Made by a program: the position numbers and the translations under genes. Below are positions 1 through 12,715 of a DNA stretch of 64,000 nucleotides, in pieces (within the stretch, counting starts at the first letter, position 1; the number at the start of each line of letters is the position of its first letter). The notes under the pieces are model-generated. The model worked only from the letters and a program-made list of their open reading frames with translations. It ran no database searches and was not told the origin of the DNA. The DNA is from Epiperipatus broadwayi (taxonomy: Eukaryota > Onychophora > Udeonychophora > Euonychophora > Peripatidae), in contig JAQFVV010012574.1 of the NCBI GenBank assembly GCA_028023455.1, positions 1,039,501-1,103,500 of the forward strand. The letters are read 5' to 3'.

Positions 1-884
1 AATTCCTTATTGAATTGTTAGCCCATTTCCCCCAAATATCTACAATTACGCTTGAAGTACAACTAAGGATTAGTATAATTTTTAAAAATATAAGCAGTGA
101 ACATAAGTAGAAAGAGATAATCTATTAAAAGATGAAAACTGTCATTCACTTGTGGAAAGAATATGATAGATATATTTAAATTTTATTAAATATAAAAACT
201 ATATCTGACATTAAAACCTAAAGAATAATAATTAATAATTGTTTGCATCTTTATTGAAAATTTCAAAGCTGTAAATAAGTTTTTCCTAAAAATATAACAC
301 TTTTAAAGTAAAATTGCACAAAAAACATCAATAATCCAGAACCATAACAAGAGGCATTTTGAAAACAAAAGAGTTCCAGAACTAACTGAAAATCATAGTT
401 GGATCAAAATGTACTCTTAAGAAATACTAGCATTTTTTTTCTAATATCTATGAATATGTAGAAATATAAGGGTGCTTATTATTTCCATATGTAATAGCAA
501 CTGTCATTTGATTCCATGCCTTTTGTTAATAATTAAAAATAATAAAAAGGAGTAAATTTTCATCTAAAACATCCATTAAAAATATTATATTACAATACAG
601 AGCCTACCAGTGAAGGAGTTTATTATAATAAATAAGAAAATTGAAAAGTTTGCTATACTTTGATTTCTTACACCTATAAATAAACTTCAGTGCTTTGATC
701 TCTATATTACATCTAAAGAGAATCTTGAGTGCAATCAACCTGTTAGTTTTCACTTTAAAATCTTGGTTTGGAAAATAATTGGCTTTCTTTAGCTTCTGTT
801 TGAAGTTGAGTGTTTTCTAATAGAGTAATTATAAATGGATTACTCCACACATTAAAAATATTTACATATATATATAAAACAGAA
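1..884. other. AT-rich non-coding stretch
   Basis: Only A/T-rich sequence with short homopolymers was seen. No reading frame, RNA gene or recognisable repeat could be supported. Confidence 0.5.
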
Positions 885-1036
885 ATTCATATAACATTAC
901 AATATTAGCCAAAAACAAAATTTTACTAAAATTCTTCCACAACCATGGTTTCATCTATTAACAAATAAATCTTGCCAAGTGAAATTCAAATAAACATTCA
1001 GCATATATATACAACACAAAATATCCTTCCCATCAT

Positions 1037-1365
1037 TCACTTCAAAAACCAACTTCCTTTAACATCAAAGGATGTCTTCATGAGATTAATGGCCTCAGAT
1101 TTAAAAAAATTTATTATCAAAATTTCTTTCACTCTTCTTTTTAATTCATCTTTTTCATAAAAGATAACCCCTGCATTGTCAAATAATATTTTATGACCTG
1201 TATTCAGTTTATGAATATACAAAGGTGAGATTTGATATCTATTTTTAACTCTACTCTTATGAACTTTAATTCTTTCATTAAGACTTAATTTACTCTGATC
1301 TATATAAATTTTATTACAACTGCATGGAATCTTATAAAATACCCTAGGAATAGATTTGCAATCAA
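1037..1365 (-). pseudogene. PLE GIY-YIG endonuclease fragment, left arm
   Basis: The minus-strand frame is open from about 1,365 to the stop near 1,037. It reads VFYKIPCSCNKIYIDQSK early, then NERIKVHK, KLNTGHKILFD and EKDELKRRVKE. This is the layout of a PLE C-terminal GIY-YIG domain: a YxIPC cysteine segment, a YIG-like turn (here YID, so the glycine is lost), an R..H helix, the xxGHxIxF segment, and a charged R-rich helix before the end. No upstream reverse transcriptase is attached, so it cannot encode a working element. It is less damaged than the right-arm partner. Confidence 0.6.
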
Positions 1366-1579
1366 TTTACTGTTTTGAACTATTTAGTAATGAATTTAAA
1401 TACAGGCCTTTCTTCTGGGTACTTTCATACCACCAAATAAAAACTATTCTAATAAATCAATTAATTCATAAAAATAGTTTTTTATTGGCTGATATGAAAG
1501 TGGTCTGTGAGAAAGCTTGAATTTAAATTAATTACTAAATAGTTCAAAACAGTCACTTGATTGCAAATCTATTCCTGGG

Positions 1580-1885
1580 ATGGTTTATAAGATTTCTTGA
1601 AGTTGTCAAAAAATTTATATAAGTCAGAGTAAATTAAATCTTAATGAAAGAGTTAAAATTCCTAAGAGTAGAGTTAAAAATAGATATCATGATTTAGCTT
1701 TGTATATTCATAAACTGAATACAGATTATAAAATATTATTTGACAATGCAGAGGTTATCTTTCATGAAAAAGATGAATTAAAAAGAAGAGTAAAAGAAAT
1801 TTTTATGATAAAATGTTTTGAATCTGAGGCCATTAATCTCATAAAAACATCCTTTGATGTTAAAGGAAGTTGGATTTTGAAGTGA
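1580..1885 (+). pseudogene. PLE GIY-YIG endonuclease fragment, right arm
   Basis: This is the inverted partner of the minus-strand fragment at 1,037-1,365. It has the same end (KLNTDYKILFDNAE, EKDELKRRVKE, SFDVKGSW). An in-frame TGA at about 1,598-1,600 replaces the cysteine codon of the KIPC segment, and the YIG turn reads YIS. The fragment is therefore dead. Divergence between the arms suggests the inverted duplication is old. Confidence 0.6.
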
Positions 1886-2042
1886 ATGATGGGAAGGCTA
1901 TTTTGTTTTCTACATATATGTTGTCTGTTTAGTTGAATTTTACTTGGAAAGGTCTATTTTTAAATAGATGAAACCATGATTGTGGAAGAATTTTAGTAAA
2001 ATTTTGCTTTTGGCTAGTATTGTAATGTTATATGAATTTATA

Positions 2043-4078
2043 TTTTATCATCATCATCATCAACCATTATCAATCCACTGCAGGATAAAGATCTCTCCAA
2101 GTTCAATCAATCTTCTCTTATCTTTAGGTTCTCTTTTCCACATCACCTCTGCACACTTTCTTATTTCATCCATCCATCTCACATGTGGTCTCTTTCTGTG
2201 TCATTTACAATCTCTTGGAATCCAGTTTAAGATTTCAATTGTCCATCTATTATCATCTTTTCTAGAAATATGCCCAGCCCAACTTCAGTCTTTTAATTTT
2301 TTCAATGAGGTCAGTAGCACCTGTTTGTTCTCTTACCCATATATTGTGTTTTCGATTTCTTCTTGTTACTCCCAACATGCATCTCTCCATACTTCTTTGA
2401 GTGGTCTGAAGTCTCTGTATTGCTCTTCTATTAAGTGTCCAAGTCTCAGATTCATAAGTAAGAACTGGTAAAACCAATTTATTAAAAATTGTCCTTTTCA
2501 AACACATAGGCATATTTCCTTTTAGTATCAAGTTATTTCTACCAAAAGCACTCTAACTATGTTTAATTCTATGATTATTTCATCCATTATGTTTCTATCT
2601 GTATTAATAATCTGACCAAGGTATTTGTAACTGTTAACTTCTTCTAACTCATCATAATCAATCTTTATTTTCATATTTTGAGAAAATCCATTAAACATTA
2701 TTTTAGTCTTTTTAACATTTATCTTTAATCCTACTTCCATCTGATAACTCCTGCAACATTTCCTGCAGTTCTATGGCATTATTTGCAAAAACAACTACAT
2801 CATCTTTAAAATCTAAATGACTTAAATAATCTCCATTTACTTCCACTCCTTTAGCTTCCCATTTTAATCCACAAAATACTTCTTGCAGCACTGCTGTAAA
2901 AAGTTTTGGAGATATAGAGTCACCCTGCCTTACACCCTTCTCAATGTTGACTTTCCCAGTATAATTATGTAATCTAATTGTTGCTGTTGCATTTTTATAA
3001 ATATTCTTTAAAATATGGCAATATCCTCGATCTATATCTTGATGATTCAAAGCTTTACTCACTGAAGAAATGTTTATAGAATCAAATGCCTTTTCATAAT
3101 CTACAAATCCAATGCATAATGACAATTCATATTCATTTGTCTTTTCTATAACTTCTCTCAATACCTGGATATGATATATTGTACTAAAACCACTTTTAAA
3201 TTCAGCTTGCTCTCTTGGTTGGTGGAAATCCAATGTTCTCTGTAGACGAGTTTGTATAAAACTGATAAAAGGCTGATAGATCTGTAATTTCTAATATATT
3301 CTTTATCACCGTTTTTAAATATTAATATTAAAACTGCATTCTTCCAATCATCTGGTACTTCTTTATCATTTAGACATTTGGTATATAACTTTGCTAAAAA
3401 AAAATTTATTTCTTCACCTGCTTCTTTTCCATCATTACCTAGAGCCTTTCCTTTCTTCATACGATTTAATTGCATGCCTCACTTCTTCATTTAAAATTCT
3501 GGGCAATTCGAAAGATGTAATAGATACAGGAGGTACTTGCTCTTTATTACTATATAATTCTTGATAAAAATCTTCTACCAATTTCATGATGTCATCTCTC
3601 TTTTTAGTAATAATTCCATCTTTTTTTCTTATTGCAAATATAAATTTCATATCAATACCAAAATGTTGTTTTACATTCTTAAGACTTTTATTTTCTTCTA
3701 CAGCTTTCCTTGCTAGTTGACAGTTATACTTTCTTATATCATTTTCATTTTACAAAATTCAAGATATTCAATTCTTTTTAATGCATCATTTTTGTATATC
3801 TTCATATTCCTTCTTTTCTTCATAAATTCTCTAGTCTCAGTAGAAATTTTATTGGTCAATTGCTGCTTTTTTCTACCAGCTATAATTTGTTGCTGTTTTT
3901 AAAAATGTATCAGTTATTTTCATATTAATTTCATTCAAATCTGAATCATGTTCAAAATCTACTAATACTTGAAACCGATTTGTAAGTTCTAATTTAAATT
4001 CATTAGAATGTTTCTGAAGATTAGGAATATTATATTGTTTTATTAGGCTTTGACTATTATTATGACAATTACATTTAG
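2043..4078 (-). mobile_element. RTE-type LINE copy 1, 5'-truncated
   Basis: This is a minus-strand non-LTR retrotransposon. Its 3' end is the short TCA-repeat tract at about 2,047-2,060 (ATG/TGA repeats in element orientation); a simple-repeat tail is typical of RTE elements. The next segment (ATCAATCCACTGCAGG...) recurs at 47.88 kb as an isolated fragment. The coding body runs to about 4,060. Nothing resembling the N-terminal AP endonuclease follows, so the copy is 5'-truncated. Confidence 0.75.
2262..4060 (-). pseudogene. RTE-type reverse transcriptase, broken
   Basis: Five overlapping minus-strand pieces join in order across frameshifts. In element order they are: 3,435-3,650 (linker: RKKDGIITKKRDDIMKLVEDFY, SFELPRIL, EEVRHAI); 3,158-3,475 (RT fingers: GKALGNDG, PDDWKNAVLILIFKNGD, NYRSISLLSVLYKL); 2,712-3,233 (palm: REQAEFKSGFSTIYHIQVLR, motif A FVDYEKAFDSI, motif B KGVRQGDSISP, motif C FKDDVVVFAN); 2,528-2,740 (thumb: NVKKTKIMFNG, YKYLGQIIN); and 2,262-2,531 (C-terminal LTYESETWTLN, RSMERCMLGVTRRNR, TGATDLIEKIKRLKLGWA). 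Motif C has FKDD where FADD is usual. At least four frame breaks make it a pseudogene. The family call rests on the ETWTL / MERSMLG / LKWxWAG-type tail familiar from arthropod and lophotrochozoan RTE reverse transcriptases. Confidence 0.85.
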
Positions 4079-5429
4079 AAACCAGCTAACTATTGACAAT
4101 TTATAGTTTATTATATTTAAAATAATGAATGTTTTTTTAAAGGTTATATAAAAATTATTTATTAATTGTTAGAGGTGTGAGTGCAATTATCAATGATGAC
4201 CAAGAATTATTGGTTGGTCATAGCACCCTAATTTGTTCTCTCTTCCCTCGAGCAAAAAAACTTAATGTACATACAATTTACATTTTAGAAAATATCTTTG
4301 CATTTTTTATTAACACTTATTAAAATATTTTTTGTTCCCAATTGCTAAATTATATCAAAAATCTTACTTTCTTTTTTTTTCAGTCTGTGCTTCCTTGTGT
4401 TTTATCATAGTAAAATATATGTTATTTACAATAATTAATTCAGAATAATTTTAAATGCAACATAAAAAAAGATATTGTCGTAAAAAAACGTCATTGTTAT
4501 TCTTATGGCATATAAAATAAGCCTTAGGCTAATTCATGAAGGTCAGTAATACAATAAAAAAAAATTAATGTAATATGCTCCAATTAATGTCTCCTGCGGC
4601 AAGTATTAATGAGAACATTAACTTAATATATACATATTCTAAGAAAAAAAATCCATCTTTCTTGACAATCAGAATGTAATTGTAGGTTGTGTAAATATAT
4701 ATATATGCGGGTGAATATTTCTGATAAAAATAAATTTGATGACTAAGAAAAAGATGAAACCATGATTGTTGACCACCATTACTAAAATATTATCAATGGC
4801 GTTTTTTTCCAATTCGAACAAAGAACAGCACTTAACAGTGATTTTTTTTTAAAGAATTGTGGTGAATAATACAGTCCATTTGTTTTCTAACTAATTATGC
4901 ACGTATATATAAAGAATTATATGAAATAGTGATTAAGTAACCACTTGCTATGTTTATGATCTAAGTTTTGAAACCATATAAAAGCTTAAGTATATTTTCA
5001 GGTTCCATCTAATGTAAGAATTAGTAATCAAACCACTCAACAATCTATTATTAGTAGTAAATAAATATCTAGCTATTCTTAGAAAGAAAAGATGGATGGG
5101 GGGGGTAATATCTTACAATATGGCATCTTGCTTAGCCTGGTGAGTGGAAAGGTAGTAATAACTGAAAAAATTACTGCAAGAAAATGTAGTAATTATATAT
5201 ATAAGACCCTGAGGGGCGGGGAGGAATTTGAAAAATTGCCCTTTTTAACTTATCAATTCCCTACTATGAATAAAAATTCGTATTCCTGTAAGTACTACAG
5301 TCACTTTTATTAAAGTTTTAGTTCTTATGATTATTTACACATATTTTTTAAAGATGGTTTATTACATTTATATAATAAAATATAGACTTGATACAATGTT
5401 GTTTTAATAAATTTTTTTGCACATCGATG
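4079..5429. other. AT-rich non-coding stretch
   Basis: Only A/T-rich DNA with short homopolymers was seen. A 73-codon frame at 5,092-5,313 (plus) includes a G-run and has no recognisable similarity. It is probably chance. Confidence 0.4.
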
Positions 5430-5505
5430 GTGGGGATCGTTGGAAATTTTTTAATTTGAAACGGAGTTGCGAACCAAAAAAGTTTAAGAACCACTGTACT
5501 AGACT
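5430..5505 (-). repeat. hAT-like transposon terminus
   Basis: Read on the minus strand, the segment ends in CAGTGGTTCTTAAACTTTTT followed by TGGTTCGCAAC. This is very close to the CAGTGGTTCTCAACC-type termini of Charlie-like hAT elements. I could not find a matching left end or target duplication within the preceding 2 kb, so only one end is called. Confidence 0.4.
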
Positions 5506-7043
5506 ATGCTCAGATCAATGATATTTATTAACCATTGCAGTTATTTAGTATAAAACTATTATATAATAAAATCTATCTTTTAATTTCTCTTCAAATGATC
5601 TTCATTATTATCAGACTCACACTTGGTGCACACAAATCCAACATATTACCAAGTATGTATAATACCTGACCCCTTTCTATGTCTATCTGTATAATGGTCT
5701 GCAAAATCTATTCTGAACAGAGTATTTTTTGTAAAGCCTAATTCAAACTTGCCTTTTCATAACTTTCTAAGACAGAATACTCCGCTACAGATCATATCGA
5801 AATATTAACTTAAAATTCCCGATATTGTAATCCTGATAATAGATATACACTTGCACAGTAGTTTTTAAATTCTCAGGGTAAGTGGACAGATAGCAAACTA
5901 GAATTGCAATTCAAATTTATGTGGTGTGTGATATGGAGGTAACTAAATATTTATTAAAATAGGTTATAATTTAATATAATAATATTAATCCTAAACATAT
6001 TACACTAATAAAGCTAGATCCCACCACCAATATTTGAAACAGAAGAACAATTAATTTAATATATATATAATTCTGTACAGACATAATATAAATGACCCCC
6101 CCCCTCTATAGATTTACATGAAAATATATAGTTATATACATATATACACACATATATATTATAAAACAATAATAAGTAATTACAGATAACTGAATGTAAA
6201 AAGGTTAAATGTTTCAATACAAAATAAAATATTTTATTTATGCACATGTATATATATGTACATAAAGATTAAATTATCAATTGTATTTACAATTAAAAAT
6301 GTTAAATCAATGTCATGTATCGGGGAATTTAAAATAAAATCATATTATTCCATATATGTGTATATAGATTAATCCATAAATTGTGTTAATAGAAAAAATA
6401 AAAATATATTAAAATTAAATAAATAATTAATGTTACTTCCCAGGGTATATGGGGTTTTTTTTTCCATTTTAAACATTTAATTTATAAATGCAAAGAAATA
6501 TATGGAGCTAAGTTATCTTTAATACTAAAAAAAAAAAAGTTTAATCTGTTATGATATTTCTTTTTTTCTCTCTACTTCCTTTCTATTCTGTTAAAAAATT
6601 CTTGACACACGATTCAAGGCTTTCAGCATACTCTTAATGTGTAAAACTATAATTCAAGAGGTACAAGAATTCATATTTAGACATCTAACTTTACAGTAGC
6701 ATTTTTCTTATTAGGCAGTCATTGACATTTGACTAATATGTAAGGCTCACATGATAATGAGAAAAAAAACTAGTGTACAAAAAGAATCATCTACTCCATC
6801 TTGCTTTTTTTAGTCAAATTAGCAAACAGCATTCTGGCAAAGTAAGAATTAGAAATCCATGTAATAATAATATTTATTCCATGGAAGTGATTGGTGGTTC
6901 TCAGTAATTAAATATGGTTATGCAATTTTCACCAGAAATCCAGAGTCTTTCAGGATAAGGCTTCAATAAATTCTTTCTCAACTAAAGTTTATTTTCAAAT
7001 GTACAGTTTACCTTTTTCTCTCTGCCAAACAATAATCCAAAAT
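5506..7043. other. AT-rich non-coding stretch
   Basis: Contains AT/TATA microsatellite runs around 6,060-6,160 and 6,247-6,265. No gene is supported. Confidence 0.4.
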
Positions 7044-7141
7044 CCATGAGTTTAGTTTTTTTTTATGTGTCAAAGCATCAGCGGGAAAGTGAACCCCGGG
7101 ACAATTATTTGTAAGGCAACTGTGCTAACCACTCAGCCACA
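7044..7141 (-). mobile_element. tRNA-derived SINE
   Basis: On the minus strand this reads as a tRNA-like head. An A box (TGGCTGAGTGGTTAG) lies at about 7,124-7,138. A B box (GGGGTTCACTTTCC, close to GGTTCGAnTCC) lies at about 7,083-7,096. An A-rich 3' tail follows, seen as a T run near 7,056-7,063. The ending (GATGCTTTGACAC-type) is shared with the SINE at 52.45 kb, so the two belong to one family. A target duplication was not convincing here. Confidence 0.65.
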
Positions 7142-7692
7142 AATGCTTGACAGAACCTTATTTATAGTAATTTACATTAAAAGAAAATCCTGACAAATTG
7201 TTTTTAACTTACCTTTATTTTTTTATCAAATCCCTGGATAAATCTCTTAATTAATTATTAAAATAAAATACACACAAAATATATAGGTACCTTTTTGGAA
7301 AAATGATTGATAAAAAAATAATTATATTTTATTTTGCAAAGAAAAATATTATGTGAATGATAATTTAAAAAATTCTTTAATAATTTTACCCATTTTAATT
7401 AATTCCACTTTTACCAAATAATAAAAAACTTAATTTTATTTTATTTTTAATATTTAAATAGATAAAACAAAATAAAATATACATATTTTTTTTGTAATAC
7501 ATATATATATATGAAAATTCTTCCAGTATATATATTATGAATAAAATATATATGCCATGTATGTGTATATATTATATACACATATTTTTACTCTCAATCT
7601 ATGCTTGACTATTTAAGATTTTTATTTAACTTATTAATGTATCATCTCCATCACAATACAGCCCTCCCAGCACAATATATATAATTATAGTG
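7142..7692. other. AT-rich non-coding stretch
   Basis: Extreme A/T content with several TATATA runs (7,499-7,590). Nothing recognisable was seen. Confidence 0.4.
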
Positions 7693-7930
7693 GATTTGAA
7701 CACAGACTTTCAAGCTCCCTTCATCTATCCAAATCTATCTCATGCAACTGATGCATATATGACTACATAAATGGGGGAAAGATAAATGATCTCCAAAATA
7801 TATATTTTGTGCAAAATCAGCATTCATAAGTTGGTCCAAATCATCTTCCACATATATATATAATCAGTGCTCGGTTGTATAATATGTAATGAATAGCTGA
7901 AGAAAATATGGAAGTCTGTGTTTAAATCCC
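7693..7930. repeat. Hammerhead-family repeat, short palindrome
   Basis: The outer ends are inverted copies of one another: GATTTGAACACAGACTT at 7,693 and its reverse complement ending at 7,930. The left half carries, on the minus strand (about 7,792-7,836), a decayed hammerhead: CCAA, CTTATGA, ATGC...GCAC, AAAA, TTGG. The core is mutated at several positions, including GAAA to AAAA. It belongs to the same family as the repeats at 27.4, 59.8 and 63.1 kb. Confidence 0.6.
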
Positions 7931-10137
7931 CTATAATTACATTTATTCAAGTATATATAAAAATAAGTCAAAAATTATACTTGTATTTTATACATTGTGC
8001 CCCTTTTATTGGTACACCCCATCATAAAACAAATTGTGAATAAATTTTAAAATGCATAATTTTAAATTTTATAAAGTCAAAAATATTTACTTATTAAAAC
8101 TATAAAAAATAATAATCATTTTAGTTATCATAGGATTTGAACTTGGGCTTAGTTAATTTAAAATATTATAAAGGCTAAATCTGGTTAAAGTATTTATTTT
8201 AAATATATATATAATACTAAAAGATGATTTAATATTATCTGTTAATAATTAATTGTTTAAAGATATTTTAAATTATAGGGGAGTTCAAATCTGGTCTTAT
8301 AAATAAAAATATGCATGATAGAGCTAGGGAATCATGTCTGTGCACATTTAATAGTAGAAAGTAATGATTATTTCTGGTGAAATCTTAATTTATTTGCCAA
8401 AATAAATATTTAATATATTTATGTTCTGAATTTTGCAATTAAAAGTTCATAAAATAAATTTCAGATTTAGTCTGGAAAAAAAAAACCTAAAATAATATGA
8501 ATTGATTTAAAGTAAATGATAAATTTTATTAAGTCTATGAAAGGTTTTTTTTTTAGTAAATCTTGTAAACAGATATTTGTTTTTAAAAATAGTTCAACTA
8601 CAAGCAAGTCACTAAATATTCAAAATCAGGGAGGTGGAAAAAATAACCAATAGGAAAGTGCAAATTGGAATAAATTAACAAAATGCAGATGAGTTTTTTT
8701 TTTTGTAAGAGAAAAAATTGGAGGGAAAAACGAGATATAGAAAAAAAAGATTGCAGATGGGAAATAAAACAAGTAACTGGGTTTGTTTTAAAAAAGTTTG
8801 CTTAAATCTTTTAAATCTTATTCTTATTTTAAAAACAAGTAATTGATTATGATCTACTTAAGGATTTCAAACTTTATGTTATAAGGTTTTCAGTAACATG
8901 AAAAAGTAAAGCAAAATAAATCTCTTCTGACTAACTAGACAATCAATAAGTTTATTAAAATATCTTGGAATTGTTATATTGGAAAAAAATATTGAAATAA
9001 TGAAAGAAAAAAGTTGTGCATTTATGCCAAAGTGTTATCAGATAATGTCTGAAGTGAAGGAAAATACCGTGAATACTATGCTGATACATAATTTGATTAG
9101 TAAGCATGATAAAATATTTCTGCATTTTGACTATCATAATAGTAAAGTGAAATCAGTGGATGAATAACCAAAAAATTATTCATGACACAGTCAAATGTAC
9201 AGTTTTCAAGATAATTAAAACTAAATTAGGAATAAATAATAATGGAAATATTTGTGTATTGAAAAATGTGCTTAGTAGTAAAATGGAACTTATAAATGCA
9301 TATCTAAATGAAAATTTTAATAGGAGAAAAGATCTAAACAGATTATCAGTGAATATAACTTTCATGCATAATAAATTTTTTATGATAAGTTATATATAGA
9401 TTAAATGAAGGATTAAAAGTTACAAGGATGTATGAAAGTAATACAAGGTCGATGAAAAAGGAAAATTTTGACTGAGGATTATATTTATACTTGTAATAAA
9501 TTAGAGTAGTCTATGTGGACAATGAATGAATTAATTATTAAAACTGTCAACAACAAAAAATCAGCTAAGGGAAATGGAAGTAACATTAGCTTATTTGAGA
9601 ATATAAACTATGTTGAAGATTATATCATTTCTTTTATCTTCAAGGAGAAGGTATAAAATGCTCTATTTTAAATGATAATATTAACAAGGAATACATAAAG
9701 AATAATATGAAGATAGGTATAATTAATGCTGGAAGTATCTGAATAAAATATATTATACAAGTGGAAAATAATCTTTGATTGGTAAGAAAGAAAAAAAGGG
9801 AAACCTAAACATAATAAATAACTGATGGCATTGGAATTCTATAGTTTTGATAATTTTCTTATGAGAATAAAGGGAGTAAATGTGAGAGAAAGGTTGATGA
9901 GTGACAAGTTTGAAGCATTAAGAATGATTGCAATACTATTAAAAAAATTTAAAAAAAAATTAATGACAAACTTGTATTATCGGAAAAAAAATATTGTAAC
10001 ATAATGTTTATATATGATTAATTTTATACTTTAAATAATCATTATCAATATGTGGGGAATAAATCAATAGATAAATAAATTAATAATTAATTTGATTTGT
10101 TTATCTATGCAATTAATTGTTTAAAGTTTTTATTTTA
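7931..10137. other. AT-rich stretch with unrecognised small frames
   Basis: Two adjacent plus-strand frames, 8,979-9,167 (62 codons) and 9,160-9,399 (79 codons), overlap slightly. They are asparagine/lysine-rich, as expected from local base composition. I recognise no domain in either. They may be decayed retroelement coding or chance. The rest is featureless A/T-rich DNA. Confidence 0.3.
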
Positions 10138-10985
10138 TTAAATATTGTTAGTTAAACAGCATTAAGCTGTTGCACATGTGCTTTGCAGATTTTAACTATA
10201 AATGACTGAATACAAACACTTCAAACACATGATAAAGTCTTTGGGAAAAGATAAAATGGCCATCTATCTTTTCAAACCCAAACTCTTTTGTATGGACAAA
10301 TCTTAAGTGTCTGAAAGTGAAAGCGTGAAGATATTAAATAATCACTTTAAATTACTTTTACATGCTTGAATGAATGACGCTGGTGAAAATTACTAGAATT
10401 TACGATACATCATTCTTATTTGAAATTAAATATATGTAAATAAATCAATTATTTTATATAGCGCGAAGTTTTATAAACTGTAATAGCTAAACAGCATTAA
10501 GCTGTTGCACATGCGCTTTGCAGATTTTAACTATAAATGACTGAATACAAACACTTCAAACACATTTATAGTTAAAATCTGCAAAGCGCATGTGCAATAG
10601 CTTAATGCTGTTTAGCTATTACAGTTTATAAAACTTCGCGCTATATAAAATAATTGATTTATTTACATATATTTAATTTCAAATAAGAATGATGTATCGT
10701 AAATTCTAGTAATTTTCACCAGTATCATTCATTGAAGCATGTAAAAGTAATTTAAAATGATTATTTAATATCTTCACGCTTTCACTTTCAGACACTTAAG
10801 ATTTGCCCATACAAAAGAGTTTGGGTTTGAAAAGATAGATGGCCATTCTATCTTTTCCCAAAGACTTTATCATGTGTTTGAAGTGTTTGTATTCAGTCAT
10901 TTATAGTTAAAATCTGCAAAGCGCATGTGCAACAGCTTAATGCTGTTTAGCTATTACAGTTTATAAAACTTCACACTATATAAAA
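10138..10985. repeat. Long near-perfect foldback repeat
   Basis: The left arm (10,138-10,562) is almost the exact reverse complement of the right arm (10,563-10,985), with almost no loop. Within each arm a segment A of about 85 bp (containing AACAGCATTAAGCTGTT, itself a small hairpin) flanks a B segment of about 245 bp on both sides in direct orientation. The full layout is A-B-A / A-B-A inverted. B contains an inner inverted repeat (AAAAGATA...TATCTTTT) at about 10,246-10,281. No coding potential was seen. The few mismatches between arms suggest recent origin or ongoing gene conversion. Confidence 0.8.
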
Positions 10986-11261
10986 TAATTGATTTATTTA
11001 CATAAATATTGTTAAAAGAAATTATTAAACTCAGGTGCTTACTATACATATATCAGCATATTTTAGCATATACCAACATGCTATGCTTATTCTTTTTATT
11101 GTCCATGATTATGAGAGCTAAGTTCTCTTGAAAGCGCTCGGGCATTATTCTTTAGATATTATAATTATTTTAAGTTTATAATATATTGTTATTTAATCCT
11201 GATGAAGCTCGGTTGTTGTGCGCATATTTGCGCATTAAAATTATATATATAAATATTGTTA

Positions 11262-11706
11262 ATTAAACTGAGAGAGTGCAAATTTCTCAAGCGCTTATGA
11301 CTTCCATTAGCTAATCAGATCTTAAGCACTGGGACAGAGAATTTAACAAGAAAAGAGTGGTTCCCACTCTCTTCTTTACTTGTCTTTCTATATATCCAAG
11401 CCAATCCAAAGTACTTATATATTGCTGCAAAGTTATAACATCGAAAAACTACTGCATAGTAAATCGAAAGATTTCACGCTGTATGTTTATAATTTGAACT
11501 CAGTGAATTAAGTGTGATGATATTTAAGATTCACACTTTCAGATATAAGTACTTTGGACTGGCTGGATATATAGAAAGACAAGTAGAGAAGAGAGTGAGA
11601 ACCACTCTTTTCTTGTTAAATTCTCTGTCCCAGTTCTTAAGATCTGATTGGCTGTTGGTAGTCATAAGTGCTTGAGAACTTTGCACTCTCTCAGTTTAAT
11701 TTCAAT
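11262..11706. repeat. Foldback repeat with promoter-like arms
   Basis: The left arm (11,262-11,425) and right arm (11,535-11,706) are inverted copies around a loop of about 110 bp. Each arm has a CCAAT-type motif (intact in the right arm as CCAATCAGATC on the minus strand) and a hairpin built on GTGGTTCCCAC. Motif order and sequence match the tandem units at 53.2-54.8 kb (CCAATCAGATG, GGTGGTTCCACC, AGTCTGAAGC), so they appear to be diverged members of one family. Confidence 0.7.
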
Positions 11707-11759
11707 ACTGTCTGCACTTTATAAAATAATATTATTTAAATATTGTTAGATAATTCAAA

Positions 11760-12604
11760 TAAATGTAGATGAACAATGGCCTAGTTACACATGAGGGTAG
11801 TTACATATATGTATTATAAGAAGAGGGGATATATCTGTGTTCGAATATAATATTAAAAATTATAAATGGTGATATTTCAAGTCTGATCTTATGTTTAACT
11901 CTTAAGAATTTAAAATAGTTATAATAAAGTCTTAACTAATTCTAGTTTATAATTATTTATAGGCTATCATTTATAAGAAATGTATGAAACAGGTATAGCT
12001 TGAAATTGTTTGATAAAATAAAGATTTTTATTTTAGTATACACCAAAGAGTGTTCTATCAATATTTAGTACAATATCATAAATTGTAAGTGGAAATTAGT
12101 TCATAAAGAGATGAGTTGTCATATTTGATAGTGTACAGGATAAAAGTTTCATTTGTTATATCTTATTATAGGGTTTGATAATAAGACTATAGAAAAATTG
12201 AGTGTTAGATTATAAAACAAATTAATGATTTCATAATTATTGTAAAGGAAGAGATCAAATGGTTAATATCATAAAATATAAACAGATAAACATGTAATAT
12301 TTCATAATATTATAATGAAATTATTTTAGTTAAGAAATAAAACAATAATCCATATTTTAAATCTTCTTATAGTTTAAATGATAATCTATAAGGAGTAATG
12401 AGTGTAAATCACATCCATAAAAAAAAGGATTGATTATTTAAAAAATACACATAATTTTGCATATAAGAAATGAAGTTAAATATCGCAACAATACCATATT
12501 TTATGAGCAGAGAGTTGTCTTTTATTTTAGATATCTAATTGTAATTAAGAGGAATAGAAATGTTCATATATATATATATATGTTAAAACGAAGATTTGCA
12601 CGGG
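11760..12604. other. AT-rich non-coding stretch
   Basis: A/T-rich sequence ending in a TA microsatellite at about 12,567-12,581. No gene or recognisable repeat was seen. Confidence 0.4.
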
Positions 12605-12661
12605 TTAAATATATAAAATACATATTTTGTGGGTTCATCCATGTTAAAAACTTTTAATATC

Positions 12662-12715
12662 AATATACTGACGTTTCGACTTGGTCACACAAGCCATCCA
12701 CAGAGTTATAAAAAG
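12662..12715 (-). ncRNA. Hammerhead-like motif, PLE-B left arm
   Basis: Inverted copy of the motif at 13,915-13,967, identical in its core region. Read on the minus strand it has a CUGANGA-like segment with the A6 position changed, stem II GGCTTG/CAAGTC, GAAA, and ACGT then C as stem III plus a GUC cleavage site. Because the core is altered, activity is doubtful. Confidence 0.45.

Larger units (their letters stand above)
885..2042. mobile_element. Penelope-like element remnant, palindromic (PLE-A)
   Basis: The segment is an imperfect palindrome centred near 1,463. The left arm (about 885-1,395) reads as the reverse complement of the right arm (about 1,530-2,042), down to matching outer ends around 890-945 and 1,975-2,035. 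Each arm carries the same GIY-YIG-type coding fragment, minus strand on the left and plus strand on the right, so the two 3' ends point outward. Inverted, 5'-truncated partner copies are a known habit of Penelope-like retroelements. The right end abuts the 3' tail of the RTE LINE at 2,043. The reverse transcriptase part is absent. Confidence 0.65.

Noticed and set aside
8979-9399. Two overlapping frames as a real gene
   Set aside because: Residue content follows the AT-rich base composition and no motif or splice pattern supports them.
11199-11240. CTGATGAAGCTCGG as a hammerhead
   Set aside because: A stem II half is present, but no GAAA or cleavage triplet follows in register; at best a PLE 3' scrap.
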